Positions 24,874-35,926 of a stretch of 64,000 nucleotides of DNA are shown here, in pieces (position 1 is the first letter of the stretch; each line of letters begins with the position of its first letter). The notes under the pieces were generated by a model. The model saw only the letters and a program-made list of their open reading frames with translations. It was not told where the DNA came from and did not search any database. A program made the translations under genes and the position numbers. The DNA is from Sipunculus nudus (Eukaryota; Annelida; Sipuncula; Golfingiida; Sipunculidae): contig CM049313.1 in NCBI GenBank assembly GCA_026874595.1, positions 60,097,159 through 60,161,158 of the forward strand. Reading direction: 5' to 3'.

Positions 24874-26483
24874 TGCGCATGTACTTTTAGTTGAACGCTT
24901 TAGATAATACATCGATTTAGCATCGTGAACTTACAGCGCCCCAGTCTGCAGTCGATCACTTCAGCGATCTCACGTCCCCATCCCACAAATGTAACCTTTC
25001 TATATACAACTATAACTTCTGGTGAAAATAAATTAAACTGTTCTTGCCAACATATATATTTACTGCATGGTGTTCAAGTGTGTATTTTATGGACCAATGG
25101 GCGGCATTGAATTCTCTCGCCAGTTTATATAGACTCAGCTTGATCTCTGTACGTTTTATGTGCTGGCTTTTTAACACATGCCCTGCCCCGAAATTTCATG
25201 GGACACGCAGATGTCACGACAATCAATTTATTTTTTAAGCCGCTCAAATCTGTATTGTTCAATCATGTAATGTAAAAAAAAGAAATGTTATGTTCGGTTA
25301 TGTATAAAAATGCCCCGGAGTGTGAGCATCTGTGAGCATAGTGTGGTCAGTCACTGCCACGAGTCGCGTTCATGCACTTTTATTTAAAGACCTTTTTTTC
25401 ACCACAGTCCACCTTGCTAGTATACATGTTTCTATATAGTTGTCCTATAAACCGGTCGTCTTATATAGCTAGTTAAACTAATGCACATAATTTTCCTTAA
25501 GCTATAAATTTTGGATGGAAGGTTTAAAATATATATTGCATGAATTCATTATCCCGCCCCCTCGTCTCCTTTACTTAGAGCATTTATACATTCTTTAAAA
25601 TTAATAGATTAACTTGTGGTCTGAGCCTGCATGTGTTTGTATTCCTCCGCCAAGATCCTAATCAAACCTTCATCTGCATGTTCTACGCAAAGTCACAGTT
25701 CACCAACACGTTCACAATAAGCGCTATAGAACAAGACGGCCCCATGGCAATTACCATGCATAGAATGGCTCACAATGATAACATTGCCTTGAGTATAAAC
25801 CTGACTCGCCAAAAAATAACCAAAATGCGTCATCTGGTGACAAAATTAATTATACAAATGCCAGAATAAACACGGCAGTCTCATTGAGACGTGAAGTCAT
25901 GAGCAATTTCTCGCGTCTATTGCAATTTTAATAGAATACTTGACGTAAGCCTCGTCCTCCGTGAAAAGAAAGGCAATATTTCTGACCGTATAATGAGTTT
26001 TGCACGTTGTGAAATTCATTCTTTGAGGAAAACTGTCAGAAATATCCAATGGTTCAGAGGGTGAGGGATCGACCATTGAACGAACTCCCTCGAATAATGG
26101 CTTGTGGAATGATATCATTTCCTTCCATGGTCCCATCTTGTATAATTGAAAACGTGTAGGCTTGTAGGGTACCGTGCAGGCATTCTATAGATAATGACGA
26201 ACACGTCTGGTGGTTAGCTTTAAAGTACATTTGTTTGGGAATAAAATTTAAAATGTTTAAGTAATTTGTCTGGGATAAAAATTAAAAATATTTGTTAAAA
26301 GGTTCTTCTAGAATACAGAAACAGTTCAATATACATCTATCTATTACTTACAAAAGGAAGTTGGTCACTTTTGTCCTGAAATTTTCTCTGAAACTGCGTT
26401 GCGTATATATAACACTGCATGTGCTACACCTCATTTTAAAGGTTATTGTTCCCGCAGTGACCTTGCCGATATGTGAATAAATA
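24874..26483. other. Intergenic, nothing firm seen
   Basis: Single-copy-looking sequence with scattered CpG and a TATAAAAA at about 25303. Two modest open frames (25633-25869 on + and 25897-26136 on -) have no recognisable domain or splice context. I could not support a gene. Confidence 0.4.
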
Positions 26484-29400
26484 TTTTTAGCTCAGCTGAC
26501 TAAAAGTCATCTGTGCTATAGCGATGGTCATTTGTCCGTCGTATTTGGCACAAAAATTCCTTTATGTATCCTATGTACATGCCAGAAATCAAGATACATG
26601 ATAATTGCTGAAACTAGAGACTTTTTTCAGGGATTTAACTTTATATATATAACAATTTTTCAATTGTATACCTAAAACTTAGATATGAATTTTATATTCT
26701 TTTTAAGTATCAATCAGAAGTTTTCAATTTGTCCAATTTTCACCATGGCACGTACAGTCAGCTAAGCTAAAGTAATTGGTCAGCGTCCGTCGTCTGTCCG
26801 TCTGTCCGCGGTCCATCTGTTAGACTGGCACGTTTTGACACCGTTAGACATAGAAACCTGTAAATGAATCGTAACCCCTGGACCTAGAAACCTCTTAGTG
26901 AATATCCAGGGAGGTCAATAAAAAAAAAATCTCCTTGGAACCTAAAATTAGGTCACCGTGACCTATATCATCCGAGCTATCGGGCTTGTAAGTACCCCTC
27001 AGAATAATTAAAAATTTGATACTAAACCCCCAGTATCTTTATAGTTAATGCATGGATTGCCCTGATTTTTTACTTGAATATTAACCATGACAAGGTCTGT
27101 AAGTTCCGAAAAACTGGTGGCGCCACTTGCACTTTTTTCATTTTTACTTTTTTTTAAACTATTTTTGAGACCGTCAAATGCCAGCAATTATGTCAGTTTA
27201 ACGACTGTGATTTCATCTAGTGTCCTGAAACCTGGTGTGTTTATTGATTATGACTGGTTTTTATTTAGTTCCTGAAGACTAGTGGCGCCACCTGTATTTT
27301 TTTCTATTCCTTATGAATGTTTTTCCTTATTTCGAGACTGCCTAATTATATTGATACTATCAAATTTGCAACTGTGGTTTCATCTAGTGTCCTGAAACCT
27401 TGTGAGTTCTAAGGGCCCGGCTTGAATAAGCGGATGCCCTATAGTAATCACCTTGTCCATCCGTCCGTAAGCTGATCTTTCTGTATGTCCGTCGAATTTG
27501 TTTCCTGATGATAACTCCAGTTTGGATTGAAATATCGATTTCAAACTTGAATTATATGTGACCACCTCTAAAGCAAGATCTATATTGATTTTATGTCATG
27601 AGGTCAAAGTTCAAGGTCATAGGACCTACTCATTTAAGAAAGATTGTGGATGCATCTTAAGCCAAACTTTTCATCCCAAACCTTCCTTCTCGCACATATA
27701 CCAGAACCAGATTGATTTGGGAGTCACAATGTCGAGGTCACAGTGGCTGTCTGTGCACCTTTTTGTTTCTGAATGTTAACTCCAGCCTGGATAAACACAT
27801 GGTTTCAAACTGTATGTATATATGGCCCATTAATATAGTGAGAACTCTTTTCACTATGGGGTCATGAGGTCAAAGGCCAAGTCACAGGATTCCTCTGTTC
27901 ACATATTTAATTGAAGATGATAACACTGGGTTGTATTGAAATACTGGTTTCAAACTCGACTAATATATTGGCCACCACTAAAGTAAGAACCCTTTCGATT
28001 TGGGGATAATGAGGTAAAAAATTAAGGTTCAGGACCCACTTCTTTAAAAAGATTGTGGATGCATTTTAAGCCAAACTTTTCATCCCATACCTTACATCCC
28101 CCACATTATGCTCACCTGCCAATAGTGGAAGAATCTTATGGATTTTGGGGTCACAAGGTTAAAGTTTATGGTCACAGGGTCCATCTGTCCACATATTTGA
28201 TTCATAATGATAATTCCAGTTTTTATTGACAAATGAATATCAAACTTGTTCTGATTTGAAAAGCATGTACACGTAAGTATTTAATCTGTTTAAATCTGAA
28301 AATTGAATATAAAAGCTAAACATTTAGGCTAGTTATCGATTTTTGGGGGGGGAACTATTGTATTCACTTGCATTGTCAAACTGCAGGCAGTCCACTCCTG
28401 GTCACTGGAAGTCAGCTATGCCAGGGTACCTGAATTTTAACGGGTCATTGGGGGAGACCCCCTGCTGTCACATATGTACAGTTGTTCTCAGATCACACCT
28501 CCCCCCCCCCCCCCCCACCCACCCACCAAGTGTTATGTAGTAATTGTTATTGTTTGAACTATATGTCTTTAACTGTAATGCTGTTCCACTTCAATATACA
28601 AAACTTTTCTTGAAATATTAGTTCTAGGAGTAATCCAAAAGATGCCATGTTTTAGTGATGTAGCATTTTTAGGTAAATCAGTTATTCTTTTGAATAATTT
28701 TAACAAATTAAAATATAATAAAACACATCAATATATGCATAAATTGACAATATATGAACCAAATTTATAATTTATTTAATTTTAATGGCGCAATTTATAA
28801 TTTTGAATTCTGAATCAAGTTTTATTTTCATATATTTATTGTTTTGTTAAGTGTTTTTGTGGCAAAAATAAAAACATTTGTATGCATATTGTGGTGTTAT
28901 CTGACAAAATTAAAAATTAGGATATATGATGATGCAATTTGTGAATCAACTTATATATTCAGATATATATGTTATATTGGAAATTTGTAAGAATTTATAA
29001 ACTTGATGTATGAAAAAAATGATTTAATACAAACATTTGTTCATTATTTACCCGCCTCGCAGGATGGGAAATAAGTGATCGGCATTGTTTGTCCTGTACG
29101 TATATGCAGAGGTGTTGTAATTCCTACCTCCCCCCCCCCCCCCCCCCCCCCCCCCGCCATTGAGATTTTGCACCTGTGCACTGGGAACATTACTTTTATT
29201 GCAAATGTTTAAAATATTTGAAATTAAAAAAATAGTATAAGAAAAAATTAAAATCGAATTGAAACATATGTTCTTGCCTCAGCATCTTCTCTCTGTTCAT
29301 CATTAAATATATATTAATTGTTATATATATTAATTACTTTTTTATATGTTGTATGTATATGGATTAAAGCTATTAATGTATGGAATTTGAAAGCGACTTA

Positions 29401-29883
29401 TATATTCAGATGTGAAAAAAATGTAAATGAATACAATTCATAAACTTAAATCCAATTTGATATAATACAAAAGTGAGGACATAATGCAATCATTTGTTCA
29501 TTAATTTCCAGCCTAGCAGCACTGGAGATAAAGTAATTATCTTTGTTTTTTACCTGTCAGTCAATCCATTGTTAAATATTCAGAAAATGTGAATCAACTT
29601 TTTTCCTTGTAAGCACTGTATGTATATGCAGATACCCCCCCCCCCCCCCTTTCCCATAAAGTCTTGCACCTGTGCACTGGGGACATTAAGTTATTATTGC
29701 AGCTGTATACATCTTATAAAATTGAAAAAAAAAACTATTCCTTACTCATCAATACAAACCTAGCATATCAACCATGGCCTATAATAACTTTTCCTTTCAG
29801 ACATTATCTCCAGTTGTTATTATGTTAGATTTTTATCTTCAAGGACAAATTCAGCTGTGCACCGAGACCCATGGGGCTCTTGT
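26484..29883 (+). mobile_element. HINE-like element, family A type
   Basis: It starts TTTTTAGCTCAGCTGACTAA with the near-complement AGTCATCTGTGCT. It ends TCAGCTGTGCACCGAGACCC, then ATGGGGCTCTTGT, a decayed version of the family A 3' end. Inside it are GGTGGCGCCAC(T/C) sites (27116, 27281), a stretch rich in 'aggtca' half-sites (27598-28170), and C tracts at 28501-28516, 29130-29155 and near 29637-29650. The interior is a mosaic that may contain further nested fragments near 26755 and 27410. Confidence 0.65.
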
Positions 29884-30115
29884 TAATGTACACATCATTT
29901 TGAGTTATTTTTGCGTGTTTGTTCATTTTTTTTCGGAGCTTACCACCGAAAACAGCCGAACTGCCTTTATTTCGAATTCGGCAAAGACGGGAATGAATCT
30001 CCAATCATACTTGTAGAAATTTTATTTAGTTCTGGTCTCTTGTTGATCGGAGTTGGTCCTAGAATAGAGACTAGATTGCAGTTTGTCCTAGTACAATTGC
30101 CGCTCCTACTTGTAG

Positions 30116-30178
<63 letters not shown>

Positions 30179-30974
30179 CGATGAGACGGCGATATCCCCT
30201 TCGTGAAATAATATCAAATATCTCATGACTGGACACTTCAAGACAAAATACGTGCAGAGGAGTTGCGTGAAAACGATTGGGTGCCACCACCGCCAGTTAT
30301 CACTTGGATTAAGAAATCTATAAACCAGAACAGGAAACGCGATATTCCCTTGATAAGTCTCAGCCTGTTATCAGTGACTTGACGCACGTTTTCTGCTATA
30401 TGCCATTTAGTAGGCCTATGCATGGGTATATACTGTTCAAATATTTTGTATATAGTTTTGTGGTGCACGGCATTTCCTTTCAATTCCTCCCTGTATATAT
30501 AGACCCTCTATATATCTCAATGACACCTTACATGATCTTAAATTTTGCTTCCGAGCCTTCTGATAAGCATTTCTTAACTAAAATTGATCATGCACGCATA
30601 TGGATATATGATAAATACATATATATTCTCTATATTCTCTTTATTCTGTGCTCCATTTTGCTGTGCTAAAATATATACGCTCTGTGTGGAACCGGCGCTC
30701 GTTCACGTGGAGAAAACATGAAACTCGACAAAGCACCAGACACACACATACACATATACATATATATAGACATGAAATGCATGCAGGTGATCAGAACCGG
30801 TATAGATAGAAATTGTTTTCATTCGGGTGTAACTAATGAGACGGATGTTTCAGTAGGATTTAATTTGCCCATGCAATGTTTAGCCACATTACTGAATATT
30901 AAAATATTTTCATCGAATCATGAGATTGAAATCAAATGCATGTATCATATGGACATACACATTATATATATATA

Positions 30975-31021
<47 letters not shown>

Positions 31022-31657
31022 CAATGTGTATTATATAATTAAGTCATGCACGCGTTTATATTAGGTTTCGCGAAACTTTAGTCTGTTTTCTATTGTATTG
31101 GTTAAAATTTGATCAAGTTGATTTGATTAGTTCTGTATTAAAGTAAAACCTCTTCTACGATTTATTAAATTGTTGTTTATGATATGCATGTGTTTAATGT
31201 TATGACAATTTGAACTCTGTATAAAAGCATTTTGTAACTATATATAGTTTACCAGATTTCATTATGGAATATTTATTTGTCATATGGTTATATATATATA
31301 TATGCGCAGTTTCACTCTAACGTGCAGCCAACTTCAAATAGTTCACTATGATTTCAACACAAAAACCGGATATATTGTAAATTTTTCCAATATTAATTAT
31401 AAATTATAGAATTTATATTACTTTAAGTAATCTAACAAAGGAGCGGTATATTTTATGATCACAGCTATTCTGCGAAAAAAAATATTCCGATGTTTAGAAA
31501 TTTAACAAAATATTTCTGTTAGAATTTGCAAGAAACAAGAAAGTTTAACAAATGTTAATAGATAAAGGGGGGCCTTTTATCATTAGTCATTTCATGTATA
31601 TATGTTTTTAATTAAAATTTTATTGAAATGAAATATTGTTTACGGGGTATATATGTT

Positions 31658-31718
<61 letters not shown>

Positions 31719-32379
31719 TGGTTTGTATCTGACAATATGTGAATAAATGGTTCATTATTTTGTTTATATATTATATATGGCATCACACATGATGGCACAA
31801 AGTGACTATATATAGTTACAGTTTAACTGCAAAGAATTTAGGTTAAACTTAATGAATAAACATGGCATCATAAGAGTCTTTTAAATTAAAAAAACCTTTC
31901 GAGTGATAGCTTGTAAAATGAATTTGTCATAAGTAGTTTCTGATACCCTATAAGGGACTGGCAAAAACAATAAAAGGCCGTATAATAATAATAATAATGA
32001 TTATCAGGGCCAATTATTAATTGTTAATAATACCGAAATATAACTAATATTGTTACAATAAGACCGCATAGCAAAATGTAGTAATTTCTATATATTAGAC
32101 ATATTTATATACATGTATATTAATAGTATTGATAATGTTATTAGCCGGTCTAATAGACAAGCCTAATAATTGAAACATATGGGAATAAAAATAATAATTT
32201 ATAGGATCCTTATAATAACAATAGGCCTAATAACACTAAAAAAATCAAAACTTCATCATATACATTGGGATTAATGACGGAAAATATAATAATAATTTTT
32301 TTTTGTTCAAATTAAATTTGTCTTTAAAGGGGAGATAATGTCAGCCCGAAGAAATATCCAACGTTATATTTTGGCCCGT
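29884..32379. other. Intergenic AT-rich stretch with long AT tracts
   Basis: Long AT/TA tracts at about 30117-30176, 30963-31018, 31287-31302 and 31664-31718, plus TAA runs near 31983-32000. No supported gene was found. Open frames here read through the AT tracts and are artefacts. Confidence 0.55.
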
Positions 32380-33200
32380 TTTAAACAGACCTGTTTATTT
32401 GGCGCGGAAACCGCCCGCGTCCGGCTGACAGAGGCACTCTTATGATATATGTGGCCTGACGCCCGGGGCAACCTCAATACGTTATGCCACGCTGTGCTAG
32501 TACATTCACATGATGCTGACGGCCGGGAGGGCCCGCGTATATTATTTGTATTGCGCATGTTGCATCACTAAACCCACTGACCCACGCAGCCCTTCCCAGA
32601 CGTAAGCCTTGTTTACGTTATAGGCCTACTCTGGTTGTAGTACGATGCGCAAGTTTGGTCGCCCACACATAATCACGCACTTTCCAGTATTCTGACTTCA
32701 TACAGCGTGGGCTAGCCGCCCAGGCTTTGACTGCTGTTGTGGTTAGCGGCATACAGGCTTCAAACCAATTCATCGCAGCCAACAATCGGTTGCCTGTGCC
32801 GACATCTAGTGGCCACAATCAAAACCAAACTGATCACGTCATACACCTTGTGCTGCCATCTGCTGGACGCGTGTGTGACGAAAGTTGCCATTTTGGATGT
32901 GTCCCATGGTAAGGCATCAGATTGGAGAAATTTTTCGCTTTATTTTTCATCAATAGGCGTCCTAGTTGTACACTAGCAAGTCCCCAACACTTGTAACATA
33001 AATTAGTGATAAGTACGGAACTATAAGAACAAAAGTTTTGTGTTTTCGTAGCAAGTTTGGATCGAACGCGTGCTGACATCTAGCGAGCATTGTGGAATGA
33101 CCCGGCGGCCATGAGGCTTCACACGGAAATTTCCCCCTGGCTCGAACACGGAGGAAAAGAAATTGCCCCCATCCTCATTCCCCCGGCATAGGTTTATTCA
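32380..33200 (+). promoter_or_regulatory. CG-rich candidate promoter and non-coding first exon of the downstream gene
   Basis: This stretch is clearly richer in CpG than its surroundings. It holds a YY1-like core (GCCATTTTGG at about 32887-32896), two TAGTGG/CTGCTGG CTCF-like motifs (about 32803 and 32853-32866) and a good splice donor after CCCATG (gtaagg at 32909). The next plausible acceptor, at 35864 or 35867, leads to the ATG at 35915. I infer a promoter with an untranslated exon ending at 32908; the start site cannot be placed. Confidence 0.35.
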
Positions 33201-34706
33201 CAGGCTGTTTTCGTGCCACTTTAAATAATTAGAGAGGGTTTGGGCAAGATCTGCCTTGATTTATGCGTATTTTTAGCCAACTGGGTTGGAACGTTTAAGC
33301 AACGTTTGCACAGTGACCAAGCTTGATTTTGCTTTATGTGCCCACGCCAGTTTGAAAACATCCAGGCCCGCTGTCTGAATGAATTTCCCTGTTCCCCGCT
33401 ATGTACCTTTTTTGGGTTCTGTATGGCTAAAACTTAGATGATTTCATTATAACTCCACGTAAACAGAACATCAGGTGCATTTTCACCCATTAAAATCAGT
33501 TTCTTGTGTCCCTCTGAAGAATGGATTTGAAAGATTTACACGAAATTATGTTTACTCTTTCAGTCTTTGATTTCTGGTCATTGCGTGGCCCCTCTCCCAT
33601 CTTTTACACTTGCACTGTTTTTGGTGTTAAAATAATAATTTTTGTGGATATATCTAGTGCATGAAATTAATGTAAATTTGCATAATTCATGTCATAATAT
33701 TCATTATGCCAATGGAACTTTTGAATTTTTCTTTTTCATATCAGTGCAGAATGGCATAAATACCTTAAAGCTTATTTTAATAATGTCATTAATGACTGCT
33801 CATTAATATGCTCAGATGTTTTGCTAAGTTTTGTTAATATATTTGACCAATCACTTAAAGTGTAAGCATTGTTTGGGAAACAGAACCTCAGTCACATGAC
33901 CCATGCAGTCTAGATTAAGACTTTTGTGTGTGTTTGTTCTAACTATAAAAATCAGCATTTTAGCATATTTAATCATCTAATATTATACCAGTATTGTTAA
34001 AAGGGAACACATTTAAAATATTTTATAGGAAGATCACTTTAGTTTAAAGATTTAAATTGGTCCCATGTTTATCCATCCCAATCTGTGCCACATGCATGGA
34101 CCCTGTTCTGTTTTCTCAGACGAAAATGAAAATATGTTGGGCCCCAATAAGACTTTATTATCAATAACCGTGAGACTGCATGCTTAATGAAATAGCCCAA
34201 AACAGGACATAAATAATATCCTTAGAGTTACAGGTAGTTTCAATTGCTGCAGTGTGTAAATTTGAATAATGAGCTTTTCACAGAGAAGAGCTTTTCACAG
34301 TTCCCAGAACGGTCATTTTATGCACATTAAAAATAAATTTGCTGAGGTTATGGTATTTTTAAAAAGTGTTGGCTCTAAAATTAAGTGATTGCTGAAAATG
34401 TATAAAAAACTATTTGGCCCAGGAACCCTGGCTTAAGGGATTTTAGACTCTGCAATGTATTTGATGCATAATGCCAGAGTATGATCAAGCTGATGACGAT
34501 TCAATTTTGATTATTGTGCTCCTCGTGCAGTAGTTATACACTGCAGTCTGCCAAGTCTACTTTTGTTTTTTACCGCTGCTTTGTACAGCAACTTGTGCCA
34601 AGTCCCATCCAGGACGAGTTTTAACTCGTAACTTGCTTCACGCTGAGCTATCAGCTCCGGCCTGATGAGTGACTTGGCTTGGGTGTAAAAGCCCAACATA
34701 TTAACC
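33201..34706. other. Non-coding, nothing specific seen
   Basis: AT-rich sequence that would be the first intron of the downstream gene if the promoter call is right. I see no repeat, domain or splice-supported exon. Confidence 0.5.
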
Positions 34707-35033
34707 TTTGTATAGCAAGGTTTTCTGGGTCTTAACACCAGGGTGGGCACAGAGCAAAGAATTGTAATCAGACCAATGAGAGCTTGGTATCATATTTATG
34801 CATCCAGCACTAGATCTAAAAAAATATGACACCGAAACACCTGCTCTCGTAGGTCTGATTCTTGACCCTGTGCCAGAACTGGTGAAATCAGACCAACGAA
34901 TGCGGGTGCTGCATGTTTACTTTAAATTTTGGATTTGATGCACAATATGATACCACGCCGTCATTGGTATGATGACAATTCTTCTCTCCTAGCCCACCCT
35001 TGTGTTAAGACCCAGAGGACCTAGCTATACAAA
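34707..35033. mobile_element. Foldback inverted-repeat element (MITE-like)
   Basis: The left arm TTTGTATAGC...GGTCTTAACAC is matched by the right arm GTGTTAAGACC...GCTATACAAA. The match continues inward past 'ggtatcata', so each arm is about 130 bp and the whole 327 bp can fold on itself. No coding frame. Target duplication is unclear because the ends themselves are palindromic. Confidence 0.8.
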
Positions 35034-35864
35034 GCAGTTTTTAAACAACAAAGAATACCTGGGATGTCTTCAGTGTATAACCACTGCGTGAGGAGTGTAG
35101 AATTATTGCACTTTAACCACATAGACGGACTTATTAGTAACTTGCTGTAAAAAAATAAACTGAAGTGGCCAACTGTGATGTAGCTGCTGTGGAGCAATAA
35201 TACAGGTTCATTAGAGAGCATGTTGCATTATTACAGTCTTTAATGGACATATAGCAAAGATCAATGGTAAGGTCATTTTAAAAAATATTTAGAAAAAAAA
35301 TATTAGAGTTCCATGTTTTTTAGCAACACAAATATAAATAAAAAAAATGTTCTCTTAGTGGTGCCAGTTCAGGAAGCTTGTACCATAAATTTAAGATATT
35401 TTATGTTTCACTAGTATTGGAGCCATTAATAGTTTCGCCTGTAGCCATCAGCCTGTGCGTAATCCAATATTATATTTGTTTAAGCTATTTATTATCCCAT
35501 TTAATATGAACAACAAACTAGCTTGGGTGTTTTTGATAAAGAAACTTTATATACATGAATTTGGCCTTCTGTACCTGGTTTTTATACGCCTGTCGTATTA
35601 AACTCCTTATACAAATTTACCAATAGGGTTCTCACCTGAATTACCTTCTGATAAAAAATTCACGCATCTTTAATGAGGTCAGAGGTCACCAGATACACAA
35701 CAGGCATATTGTGCAAGTTCGCGGTGCTCTTGTTATCATTTCGAAGGAAATGGCACCTTTATGTACATATGATTTATATGAAGTTGGTTCAGCTAAATTT
35801 GGTTTCTCTACATTTTAGACAATCTTATCTTTCTCATTTGTAATCAATTTTGTTGTTTTTGCAG
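35034..35864. other. Non-coding sequence before the first coding exon
   Basis: AT-rich, no recognised feature except a pyrimidine-rich acceptor tract (tgttgtttttgcag) ending at 35864. Confidence 0.55.
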
Positions 35865-35867
35865 CAG

Positions 35868-35926
35868 ACCAAGTGAAGAGAAAATAATACTGAGCAAAGG
35901 AAAGTTGCCTCAACATGTCGTGTACA
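35868..35926 (+). CDS. Exon 1 (start codon; mostly 5' UTR)
   Basis: The acceptor gcag falls at 35864 or gcagcag at 35867; the donor is gtgagt at 35927. ATG at 35915 gives MSCT and joins in frame with exon 2, while the other two frames hit stops across the junction. In-frame TAA/TGA codons lie just upstream of this ATG. Only 12 bases are coding. Confidence 0.65.

Noticed and set aside
25303-25355. TATA-box promoter (TATAAAAA, then TCAGTCA)
   Set aside because: The spacing is too long for a standard TATA-initiator pair, and no exon follows that I can support.
25633-26136. Small genes on + (25633-25869) and - (25897-26136)
   Set aside because: Neither has a recognisable domain, splice context or strong coding composition.
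29967-31038. Open frames reading IYIYIY
   Set aside because: They come from alternating AT tracts in either strand, with no coding character outside.
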